Source: JBBRCE01 sp038205115 (GTDB lineage Bacteria > Planctomycetota > Planctomycetia > Pirellulales > JBBRCE01). From it: a stretch of DNA of 64,000 bases. The first letter of the stretch is position 1; each line of letters opens with the position of its first letter. The DNA lies in the NCBI GenBank assembly GCA_038205115.1, contig JBBRCE010000004.1:62001-126000 (forward strand), read 5' to 3'. The notes beneath the pieces were generated by a model. The model was not told the DNA's origin, did not search any database, and was given only the letters and a program-made list of their open reading frames with translations. Below, in pieces: positions 34,992 through 43,340 of the stretch. Made by a program: the position numbers and the translations under genes.

Positions 34992-37937
34992 CTAATTCTG
35001 ACGCAGCAACGGCCGTAAAAATTGGCCCGTGAGATTATCTTGTTGTGCGGCAAGCTCTTCCGGCGTGCCTGCCATGACAATCCGGCCGCCGCGTTCGCCG
35101 CCGCCGGGGCCCAAATCGATTAGCCAATCGGCCGACTTGATGACATCCAAATTGTGTTCGATCACAATCACCGTGTTGCCAACTTCGACCAGTCGCTGCA
35201 AGACCGCGAGCAGCCTGGCGATATCGTCAAAGTGCAAGCCGGTGGTCGGCTCGTCCAGCAAGTACAAAGTGTTGCCGGTGTCGACACGGGCCAGTTCAGT
35301 GGCCAACTTGATGCGTTGCGCCTCGCCGCCAGAGAGCGTCGTGGCATTTTGCCCCAGCGTTAAGTATCCCAGCCCAACCTGCAGCAAGCTGGCCAAGACG
35401 CGAGCAATTTGCGTGAAATTCTCGAACATCGACGCGGCATCGTCGATGGTTAGATCGAGCACGTCGGCAACCGACAGGCCCCGATATTTGACGGCGAGTG
35501 TCTGCTGGTTGAATCGCTTGCCACCACAAGCTTCGCAGGTCACATACAGGTCGGGCAGGAAATTCATTTCGATTTTTCGCAGCCCTTGTCCCTGACACTC
35601 TTCGCATCGGCCGCCCTTGACGTTGAAACTGAAGCGGCCCGACTTGTAGCCCAACTGCTTGGCTTCGCGCGTGCCGGCAAATACCTTGCGGATTTCGTCG
35701 AATAGTCCGGTATACGTGGCCGGATTACTGCGTGGCGATCGACCGATGGGCGATTGATCGATCTCGATCAGTTTGTCGATCTGGTTGACACCGCGCAGGC
35801 TGGTATGCGGACCCGGCTTTAGCCCAGCGCTGTTTAGTTTACGAGCGATGGCGCGAGCGAGTGTCTCGTTGAGCAGCGAACTCTTGCCAGAACCGCTCGG
35901 CCCAGTCACGCACGTTAACACACCTAGCGGGAAGCGAGCGTCGACGTTTTGTAAATTGTTAAGCGTGGCGCCTTCCAGCAAAATGCAGCGGGTTTTGCTC
36001 GGTTTGCGCCGCTGCGTAGGCACGGCAATGCTTGCCGCGCCGCATAGATATCGGCCGGTGAGCGATTGGGGATCGGCTGCCACTTCGGCCGGCGTGCCCT
36101 GCGAGACGATCTGCCCGCCATGCCGGCCAGCACCGGGACCGACATCAATTAAATAATCGGCTTGCCGCATCATGGCTTCGTCGTGTTCGACAACCAGCAC
36201 GGTGTTGCCTTGATGTTGCAGATCGCGCAGGGCGTCGATCAACCGCTGATTATCGGCCGGATGTAAGCCAATCGACGGTTCGTCCAGCACGTAGCACACG
36301 CCCACCAGTCCCGATCCAATACCGGTTGCCAGACGAACGCGTTGCAACTCGCCGCCGGACAGCGTGTCGGCCGGCCGATCAAGCGTGAGATAATCGAGGC
36401 CAACTTTGTCCAAAAATTCGAGCCGACCGACAATTTGCGTAACCAGGGGTTCGGAAATCGGCAGATCGCCCTCGTCGAATTCCAACGCCCCGAAAAACTG
36501 CCGCGCTCGCTCAACACTCAAAGCCGTGACCTGATGAATGGCCAGCCCGTCAATCAGTACGCTGCGTGCTTCGGCGCGCAACCGCGATCCACCGCAGGCT
36601 GCGCAGGGCACCGGCCCGCGGAAAACCTCCAACCGCTCGCGCTCCTCGGCCTCCAGTTCCGTAACATAATCTTGCTCCAGCAGCGTCAACAATCCCGGCA
36701 GACGCTTGTTGGACGGTTTTGGAATGAGCGCTGCCGACGGCGTCGCCAGCGAAGAGTTTTCCGACGCCGCGTCATGGCCGTTGAGCAATGCCTCGCGAGC
36801 CGCAGGCGTAAACTGCTCCAGCGGCATTTCCCAACTGGCGCCAACGGCGATCAGCAGTGGTTCTAGGCTTTGCCGATGTTTGGCCAACTTCACCGCGCCG
36901 GCGACTTTCCATGGAATTACCAAGCCCGTGGCCAGCGACTGCAACGGGTCCGCCAAAATAAGATCGGGATCGAATTGTATGCGCTTGCCCATGCCTTCGC
37001 AAACCGGACAGGCACCGTACGCGCTGTTGAAACTGAAAGTCCGCGGTTCGACTTCTTCGTAACTGATTTTGCAATTGGGGCAGGCATAAAGCGTGCTGTA
37101 AATCCGATCGCGCCAGGTGCCTTCGAAACTTTCTTCGCTGCGATGTTCCAGGTAGCTGATCATCACGACGCCTTCGCCCTGCTTGACGGCGAGTTCGATC
37201 GATTCGCTCAGCCGCTCCTCGACGCCTTCGCGTATGACGATCCGATCGATGACGGCTTCGATGTCGTGCGTCTTACGCGCGGTCAGTTCCGGCGGCTGGT
37301 TGACATCGACGATCTCGCCGTTGACGCGCGCACGGATCAATCCAGCTTTGCGAATGGCGTCGAACGCTTCTTGATGCTGACCTTTGCGACCGCGGACCAC
37401 CGGGGCCATGATCACGATCCGCGTGCCATGCTCAAAGGTCAGCATTTCTTCGGCGATTTCGTCGGCCGATTGCTGCCGAATTTCCGTACAGCACTGGTAA
37501 CAAAACGGCCTGCCCAGGCGCGCGTACAGCAGCCGCAGATAATCGTAAATCTCCGTGACGGTGGCCACCGTGCTGCGCGGGTTCTGGCTGCCGGCGCGCT
37601 GATCGATGGAGATGGTGGGTTCGAGCCCGTCAATGAGATCGACGTCGGGCCGTTCCAGTTGATTCAGAAACTGTCGCGCGTACGTCGAAAGGCTTTCGAT
37701 GTACTGCCGCTGTCCCTCGGCGAACAACGTGTCGAAGGCTAGCGAACTTTTGCCTGAGCCGCTGGGGCCCGTGATGACGACCAATCGATCGCGAGGAATG
37801 TCGATCGTGACGTTTTTGAGATTATGAACGCGCGCGCCGCGAATGCGAATGAAGCCGTCGTCCTCAACTGCCGACGCCGGCGCAACCTTCGCGGGATCGT
37901 GGTGTTTTGCAGTGTTCAAAGTGCGCCCGAAGTTCAA
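34992..37937 (-). CDS. uvrA: Excinuclease ABC subunit A
   Basis: A 981-residue UvrA, complete. It has two ABC modules: the first with GPSGSGKSSLAF near residue 60 and LSGGELQRVRLATGIG, the second with GPSGSGKSSLLNET and LSGGEAQRIKLATEL. Zinc-binding cysteines are visible in CPNCKISYEEVEPRTFSFNS with CPVCEGMG, in CAACGGSRL, and in CEECQGQG with CEACGGKRF. The start TTG 37937 gives an N-terminal extension of about 30 residues compared with E. coli UvrA, so a shorter start is possible, but no ATG lies nearby. UvrA finds bulky DNA damage and loads UvrB. It stands next to a serine protease gene with 32 bases between them. Confidence 0.96.
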   Translation of the reverse strand: MNFGRTLNTAKHHDPAKVAPASAVEDDGFIRIRGARVHNLKNVTIDIPRDRLVVITGPSGSGKSSLAFDTLFAEGQRQYIESLSTYARQFLNQLERPDVDLIDGLEPTISIDQRAGSQNPRSTVATVTEIYDYLRLLYARLGRPFCYQCCTEIRQQSADEIAEEMLTFEHGTRIVIMAPVVRGRKGQHQEAFDAIRKAGLIRARVNGEIVDVNQPPELTARKTHDIEAVIDRIVIREGVEERLSESIELAVKQGEGVVMISYLEHRSEESFEGTWRDRIYSTLYACPNCKISYEEVEPRTFSFNSAYGACPVCEGMGKRIQFDPDLILADPLQSLATGLVIPWKVAGAVKLAKHRQSLEPLLIAVGASWEMPLEQFTPAAREALLNGHDAASENSSLATPSAALIPKPSNKRLPGLLTLLEQDYVTELEAEERERLEVFRGPVPCAACGGSRLRAEARSVLIDGLAIHQVTALSVERARQFFGALEFDEGDLPISEPLVTQIVGRLEFLDKVGLDYLTLDRPADTLSGGELQRVRLATGIGSGLVGVCYVLDEPSIGLHPADNQRLIDALRDLQHQGNTVLVVEHDEAMMRQADYLIDVGPGAGRHGGQIVSQGTPAEVAADPQSLTGRYLCGAASIAVPTQRRKPSKTRCILLEGATLNNLQNVDARFPLGVLTCVTGPSGSGKSSLLNETLARAIARKLNSAGLKPGPHTSLRGVNQIDKLIEIDQSPIGRSPRSNPATYTGLFDEIRKVFAGTREAKQLGYKSGRFSFNVKGGRCEECQGQGLRKIEMNFLPDLYVTCEACGGKRFNQQTLAVKYRGLSVADVLDLTIDDAASMFENFTQIARVLASLLQVGLGYLTLGQNATTLSGGEAQRIKLATELARVDTGNTLYLLDEPTTGLHFDDIARLLAVLQRLVEVGNTVIVIEHNLDVIKSADWLIDLGPGGGERGGRIVMAGTPEELAAQQDNLTGQFLRPLLRQN

Positions 37938-37969
37938 ACCGAAAAATCGTTAGCGGCTGCGACTCGAAA

Positions 37970-39124
37970 CTACTTGCCGGACTTGATCAGCGATCGCATG
38001 GCCTCGACGGGCGTGCAGGTTTTGAACACCATTTGCGGATCGCCCTGTTGGCCAAGTGCGGCGTCATCTTTGGGATCTTTTTCTTTGGGGTCTTTGCCAT
38101 CCTTTGGCTGGGGTTCGTCGGTTTTTTCATCTTTGGCGGCAGGTTTAACGTCGGCTGGCTTTTGCGCGCGGATCATCCGCTTGCCCATAAACCGTCGACA
38201 CTCGACCATCGGATCACCGACCATCGGACCAGCCGCAAACAGCGTAAAGGTGCTGGCGACCTGACCAACGACATTGCCGTTGTCGTCGAACGCTGGCGCG
38301 CCGCTGGAGCCCTGACCGAAATCGGCTGTGACATTCAGCCAAGTGACTTCGTCGTCGTCTTTGTAGTAATTGCCCACGCTCCCAGCCGAAAAGAAGTAAA
38401 AAAAGTAACCGGGGTGACTGACAATGCGGATATGCGAGCCAGGCGACGTCCCGGTTCCCAACGGCAGCGGTTTGAGACCCTTGGTTGCGATGCGAAAGAA
38501 GCAGGTGTCTTTTTTCTCGTCGGCAGCCAAAATTTCTTCCACGGCAAAGATATTGCCCTTCACATCCGCAGCTAAAAAAACTTGCGACGGCTCCGGATCG
38601 CCGAAGAAGTGCCGGCTGGTGGTCAGCACGCCGTCTTCCGCGACGGCAAACGCGGTGGCAAATCCCATGTCCCACTCGTCGTCCTGTTTGGGAGGCTGCT
38701 TGGGATCGGCATCCTTCGTATCCTTGCCATCTGTGGGCTGCTTGGCATCTGTGGGCTCTTTGGCATCTTTTGGCTCTTTGGCGTCTTTGCCTGCAGTTGG
38801 TTTGCCCAGGCTGGCGACCACGAATATGCTTTCGCAGGCATGCTGGTAGAGTTCGGCATCGCCAATGGCCGTGGCACTGACGGGCGCGAGCGTGAAATCA
38901 CACAGTTTGCGGTCCTTGAGCTGCTTGCAAAGATCCTTAGTGCCCTTGGCTTTGCCATTGGAAATCAACTCGACGCCAGCCTTTTTGATTTTTTCCAGCA
39001 GTTCTTTGTCGTTAAACGTGGGTGCCTTCGGTTCCGGCGGCTTGGGGTCAGCCGCGTAACTGGACGTGATGCCTTGCACGAGCAAAACCAGACAGCAGAC
39101 AAATAGAACAATTCGAGCATTCAT
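37970..39124 (-). CDS. Exported trypsin-like protease with Lys/Asp/Pro-repeat linker
   Basis: From ATG 39124 the product is 384 residues; an earlier in-frame ATG at 39340 would place a 72-residue polar stretch before the obvious signal peptide (residues 1-24, NARIVLFVCCLVLLVQGITS) and is rejected. A linker at about 112-148 repeats KDAKEP/KEPTDAKQPTD, low-complexity and highly charged. The protease core has triad candidates H172 (TTSRHFF), D206 (EKKDTCFF) and S274 in GQGSSGAPAF, where GSSGAP replaces the classical GDSGGP. A second charged low-complexity tail lies at about 330-360. No PDZ domain is present. It is divergent from the HtrA gene at 39543. Activity is likely but not certain because the oxyanion motif is unusual. 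Confidence 0.75.
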   Translation of the reverse strand: MNARIVLFVCCLVLLVQGITSSYAADPKPPEPKAPTFNDKELLEKIKKAGVELISNGKAKGTKDLCKQLKDRKLCDFTLAPVSATAIGDAELYQHACESIFVVASLGKPTAGKDAKEPKDAKEPTDAKQPTDGKDTKDADPKQPPKQDDEWDMGFATAFAVAEDGVLTTSRHFFGDPEPSQVFLAADVKGNIFAVEEILAADEKKDTCFFRIATKGLKPLPLGTGTSPGSHIRIVSHPGYFFYFFSAGSVGNYYKDDDEVTWLNVTADFGQGSSGAPAFDDNGNVVGQVASTFTLFAAGPMVGDPMVECRRFMGKRMIRAQKPADVKPAAKDEKTDEPQPKDGKDPKEKDPKDDAALGQQGDPQMVFKTCTPVEAMRSLIKSGK

Positions 39125-39542
39125 ACGCAGAATCCAGTATTTTGCAGAGGATATCGCCTGGGGAAGCCGCGGCGGCGTCGCAAGGGCCAGCAGGTCCGAC
39201 TTCGCCGCGTTTGCGGAAATGATTGTAGTTTCTGCCGTGCGCGCGTCATAGGGTTGGACCGATCGTACGTCAATCGCCGGCGAGAAATGTCCGTTGTCGC
39301 GCTGAATACCGTTGATTTGTTGTATAGCAATAGTTCGCATCGCACGCCCGCATCATTCCCATGTTTTGCGTTGCTCAAACTGGTCTCGGGTCCTAAACTG
39401 GAAACAGTTGCAATATTAGGCGAATCCATTGAGACGCCGGGCTTGTCCCGCAGTCGTCATTGCGTAATCGACGAGATTTCTTTCAGGTGGGTGTCTCAAG
39501 TCTGCTTTCGTTCTTGGCCGTTTGGCAAAAGGTGTTGGTTTT
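39125..39542. other. Divergent spacer between two protease genes
   Basis: A 418-base region from which two trypsin-like protease genes diverge. At 39392-39420 CCTAA/TTAGG flanks a small AACTG-gaaa-CAGTT hairpin, a possible binding site or leader structure for htrA. No clear -35/-10 pair and no RNA gene was recognised. Confidence 0.4.
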
Positions 39543-40745
39543 ATGCTGGCTGCTCGTCGAATGTGTACCGTCAACTCGGGTATTCGAACTTCGATTATCG
39601 CTGGATTGTTTTGCCTGGCGTGTGCGGCGCAACCGCTTGCCCGGGCGCAACCGTCTGAAGAGCCTGCCGACGTCGTTGCAAAACCGGTTCGCAACCAAAT
39701 TCTGGACGACGAGCTCACGCAAGAAGAGCGCGACAAAGCCTACGACGACTTGGCCAAGGAAGTGGTGCAAATCGAGCGGCAGAGCAATGCGCTGCGTAAA
39801 ATTGCCAAGCTAGCGCGGCCGGCCGTGGTCCATATCGAAGCGGAAAAAACCGAACCCAGCACGACACGACCGGGCAAAAAAAAGTCGGTCGAAGAGGCGG
39901 GCGCCGGGACGATTATCGATGTCGGCGGTAAGTTTTTTGTGCTCACCAATCGACATGTGATCAAAGCTGCCGAACTGAAAAACATCAAAGTCAGACTGGC
40001 CGACGGGCGCATACTCACGCCCACCAACGTCGTCTCCGACTCAGAAACCGACGTCGCCGTGCTGACGGTTTCCGCCACGAGATTGGTGACAGCGCGCATT
40101 GGCGACAGCGATCAAACCGACATTGGCGACTTCGTGCTGGCGATGGGCAGTCCGTTTGGCCTTAGCCATTCCATCACGCACGGCATCATCAGCGCTAAGG
40201 GCCGCCGCGACCTGGAACTGGGCGAGGATGGCGTCAAATATCAGGACTTCATGCAAACCGATGCGGCAATCAATCCCGGTAATAGCGGCGGACCACTGCT
40301 CAACATGCGTGGCGAAGTGATAGGCATGAACACGGCCATCGCCAGTAGTTCGGGCGGTAGCGAAGGCATCGGCTTTACGATTCCGATCAACATGGCGATG
40401 GTGATTGCCAAGCAGTTGATCGAGCGTGGCGCCGTGGTCCGCGCGTATCTGGGCGTGCAACTGGATTCCAAATTCGGTCCGAATGCGGCATTCCGCTTAG
40501 GATTGCCCCGGCAAGCCGGCACGCGAGTGACAGCGGTTGTGCCGAATTCGCCAGCCGAAATCGCCAAGCTGCAAGCCGACGATGTGATTCTGGAATTCAA
40601 CGGCGTCCGCATCGACGATGACATGCATCTGGTCAACTTGATTAGCCTGACCGAGGTTGGCAAAGAAGTGCCAGTCATCATCTTCCGCAACAAGCAGGTG
40701 GTCAACGTCTCAGTTAAAGTGGCTAAAAGTCTGGGCTCAAAGTAG
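39543..40745 (+). CDS. HtrA/DegQ-like periplasmic serine protease
   Basis: A 400-residue protease starting at ATG 39543; a TTG seven codons upstream is less likely. The signal peptide covers about residues 1-35 (cleavage near ARAQP). A helical stretch with many charged residues follows (about 50-90). The triad is H138 (LTNRHVI), D170 (SETDVAVL) and S248 (NPGNSGGPLL). One PDZ domain (about 290-395) has PAEIAKLQADDVILEFNG. Domain layout and motifs fit HtrA/DegS with a single PDZ, acting as a quality-control protease of envelope proteins. The gene is monocistronic and divergent from the other exported protease. Confidence 0.92.
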   Translation: MLAARRMCTVNSGIRTSIIAGLFCLACAAQPLARAQPSEEPADVVAKPVRNQILDDELTQEERDKAYDDLAKEVVQIERQSNALRKIAKLARPAVVHIEAEKTEPSTTRPGKKKSVEEAGAGTIIDVGGKFFVLTNRHVIKAAELKNIKVRLADGRILTPTNVVSDSETDVAVLTVSATRLVTARIGDSDQTDIGDFVLAMGSPFGLSHSITHGIISAKGRRDLELGEDGVKYQDFMQTDAAINPGNSGGPLLNMRGEVIGMNTAIASSSGGSEGIGFTIPINMAMVIAKQLIERGAVVRAYLGVQLDSKFGPNAAFRLGLPRQAGTRVTAVVPNSPAEIAKLQADDVILEFNGVRIDDDMHLVNLISLTEVGKEVPVIIFRNKQVVNVSVKVAKSLGSK

Positions 40746-40826
40746 CCGCGACGCTCAAGCGAGCGACGAAGTTTGCCAAGCGGGCTTGCCAATCGAGCCA
40801 ACGTCACAATGGCAAGCTCGGCGTCG

Positions 40827-43337
40827 CTATTGATCCAGTCGCGGTTGCTTGATCATCGTCCAGCAGCGATGAATGCGCCGGTTGCGAAAATCTGGCGGCA
40901 CGGTCTGGCGGCTGATTTCGCGAATGGTGACGCCCTGCAGGAGTTCGGCCTGCAATTTGAATCGACGGAAGTTCGTCGAAAAGAAGATTTTGCCGCCTTC
41001 TGACATAAACGGGATTAGTCCGTTGAGCAACTGCACGTGGTCGCGTTGCACGTCCCAAACGTCGGCGAATCGCTTACTGTTGGAAAAGGTGGGCGGATCG
41101 ACAATCGCTAGGTCGAATGGCGGCCAATGCCGATTGGGCAAATAGTTCAAAAAGCTGAGCGCGTCGTCGCGGATGAACTGCTGCCAGGGTTGCTCAAAGC
41201 CATTGAGGCTCATGTTCGTGCGGCCCCAATCCAGGTAGGTATTCGAAAGATCGACCGTAGTTGTCGATGCCGCGCCGCCACCCGCGGCGTAAACGCTAAA
41301 TGCCCCGGTGTAGGCAAATAGATTCAGTACACGTTTGCCTTTGGATTCCTTCTGCACCATACCGCGCGTAATGCGGTGATCTAAAAACAGGCCGGTGTCT
41401 AAGTAATCAAAAAGATTCACTTCGAACGCGTGCCCGCCTTCGCTGACGTGCAGCACCTGACCGGCATCCGCCTGTCGATCGTATTGCGAAAGGCCGCGCT
41501 GCCGCAACCGCCGTTTGAGCGAAATTTGACTGCGGGCAACGCCCAGCACTTCGGCCGCCGCATCAACCATATATTCCAACCAGCGGCCATGTTCGAGTTC
41601 GGTGCGATCGTGCGGGCGATCGTATTCAGCCACGTGCAGCCAACCTTCGTACCAATCGATGGCTAGCGGCACCTCCGGTACGTCGCGGTCGTACAGACGG
41701 AAGCAAGTGATGCCCTGCCGCCGCGCCCAGCGCGCCCAATGTTTGTTCATACGCGTGAGGCGGTTAGCGAAGGCCTCGGCTTGCTGCTCCCAAGTGCGTA
41801 CGCCGGGCGAAGTCGCCACGGCTTCCGCCGCTTCGAGCTCTGGATCGAAACTTCGATCCTCGCGATCCGCCGTTTCGCGGGCGGTTTCGACACTCGGTTC
41901 CCGCGCTGGCGCTTGATCGAGCCGCGTTGTCGGTTCGACCAACGTTCCCATGCCGGTCGCCTGATCGGAGGAAGCAGGTTCCGCCGTGCGAATTGCCATG
42001 ATCGGTGGTGCGGCCACGGCGACCGCCGCCAGACGTGTTGGCTGTGGCGATAGCGGCGATGAAACGTCCGCCAATGCTTTGATGGATTGCGGCAAATCTG
42101 CTGCTTGTGTGTCGACTGTCGGCGATAAATCGACCGGCGATGCCGCTGCGGCCAGCAGCGTCTCGCTCCGAGGAAATTCACCGGGCGCGTTCATCACTCG
42201 CTTGGGCGTTTTGTTTTTGTTGGGATGAGTCAAAAACAACCGGCATTCGATGGGGCCGTTATAGAGCGTGACTTTGCGCGCCGTTTTTAAGCCCAGGTGT
42301 TCGGCCGCTTCGAGGTTGCCGGTAAACAGCGCTGTGCGCCAGTTTGACCAATGTTCTTGTAGGCAGCGGCCAATTCGCTCGTAGACCAGCGCGCTACGGG
42401 CCATCTTCAGCCGCTCGTCGTAGGGCGGATTGGCAATCAGCAAGCCCTGCGGCGTTGGCGGCGCCGCCGATTCAAAATGGGCCACTTCGAAGTGGATGTC
42501 TCCGTCCACGCCGGCCTGTCTGGCGTTTTGCTTGGCCACCGCGATCATCTGCTCGTCAAGGTCGGAGCCGACGGCCGTGAATTGAACGTCGTCGCGATAA
42601 GCCTCGCGCGCCTGATCCAGCAGTTCGGCGTGCAGGGCGGCGTCAAAGTCCTTCCAGCGCATGTAAGCAAACGATTTGCGAATGGTGCCTGGCGCAATGT
42701 TGCGAGCCAGCAGCGCGGCTTCGATGGGCAGCGTTCCGGAACCGCACATAAAGTCAACCAGTGCGCCAGTGCCTTTCCAACCGGCCAGTTTCAATAGGCC
42801 GGCCGCCAATACTTCGTTCAGTGGCGCTTCGCCAGCGTGAGCGCGATAGCCGCGTTTGTGCAGGGAATCACCCGAACTATCCAAATACAGCGTGGCCCGA
42901 TTCTGGTTGATGTGCAAGTTGATGCGCAGGTCGGGATCGTCGCGATTGACAGAGGGCCGAGTGCCGGTCTGCTCGCGAAATTGATCGACGATGGCGTCTT
43001 TGGCCAATTGTGCCGCGTACAACGAGTGCGTGGTAAATGAACTGAAGACGACCGGATCAATCGTGAGCGAACCGGTCGCGGTCAGATATTGCGACCATTC
43101 GACCTGCCGCACGCCATCGTACAAACCTTGTTCGTCGGCCGCCACGAACTGATGGATCGGTTTCAGAATGCGAATGGCCGTTCTGAGCCAGATGTTTGCG
43201 CTGTAAAGCATCCGCTGATCGCCGCGGAAGTCGACCAATCGGCGTCCACGCTTGATCTGTTGCGCGCCGAGCGCCGCCAACTCGTCGGCCAAAATGCCTT
43301 CCATGCCGAACAGAGTTTTTGCGGTCAGAGCAAACAA
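40827..43337 (-). CDS. rlmKL: Bifunctional 23S rRNA methyltransferase RlmKL
   Basis: An 836-residue fusion. The N-terminal half contains a THUMP domain (about 50-160) and an m2G2445-type methyltransferase with LVDFMCGSGTLPIEAALLA and the catalytic ANPPYDERL. The C-terminal half (about 560-836) is RlmK, for m7G2069, with VLNLFAYTGAFSVYAAGGGA and IVDPPTFSNSKRF. Between them lies a low-complexity linker of about 140 residues (roughly 370-510), rich in Ala, Pro, Glu and Ser, which E. coli RlmKL lacks. The start is TTG 43337, three bases after the stop of the large exported-protein gene. Both activities modify 23S rRNA near the peptidyl transferase centre. Confidence 0.92.
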   Translation of the reverse strand: MFALTAKTLFGMEGILADELAALGAQQIKRGRRLVDFRGDQRMLYSANIWLRTAIRILKPIHQFVAADEQGLYDGVRQVEWSQYLTATGSLTIDPVVFSSFTTHSLYAAQLAKDAIVDQFREQTGTRPSVNRDDPDLRINLHINQNRATLYLDSSGDSLHKRGYRAHAGEAPLNEVLAAGLLKLAGWKGTGALVDFMCGSGTLPIEAALLARNIAPGTIRKSFAYMRWKDFDAALHAELLDQAREAYRDDVQFTAVGSDLDEQMIAVAKQNARQAGVDGDIHFEVAHFESAAPPTPQGLLIANPPYDERLKMARSALVYERIGRCLQEHWSNWRTALFTGNLEAAEHLGLKTARKVTLYNGPIECRLFLTHPNKNKTPKRVMNAPGEFPRSETLLAAAASPVDLSPTVDTQAADLPQSIKALADVSSPLSPQPTRLAAVAVAAPPIMAIRTAEPASSDQATGMGTLVEPTTRLDQAPAREPSVETARETADREDRSFDPELEAAEAVATSPGVRTWEQQAEAFANRLTRMNKHWARWARRQGITCFRLYDRDVPEVPLAIDWYEGWLHVAEYDRPHDRTELEHGRWLEYMVDAAAEVLGVARSQISLKRRLRQRGLSQYDRQADAGQVLHVSEGGHAFEVNLFDYLDTGLFLDHRITRGMVQKESKGKRVLNLFAYTGAFSVYAAGGGAASTTTVDLSNTYLDWGRTNMSLNGFEQPWQQFIRDDALSFLNYLPNRHWPPFDLAIVDPPTFSNSKRFADVWDVQRDHVQLLNGLIPFMSEGGKIFFSTNFRRFKLQAELLQGVTIREISRQTVPPDFRNRRIHRCWTMIKQPRLDQ

Positions 43338-43340
43338 GGA

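Noticed and set aside
36870..37742. A 290-residue plus-strand frame inside uvrA
   Set aside because: It is antisense to conserved uvrA motifs and has no domain of its own.
39125..39340. Longer start (39340) for the serine protease gene
   Set aside because: The added 72 residues are polar and precede a clear signal peptide, which argues that translation starts at 39124.
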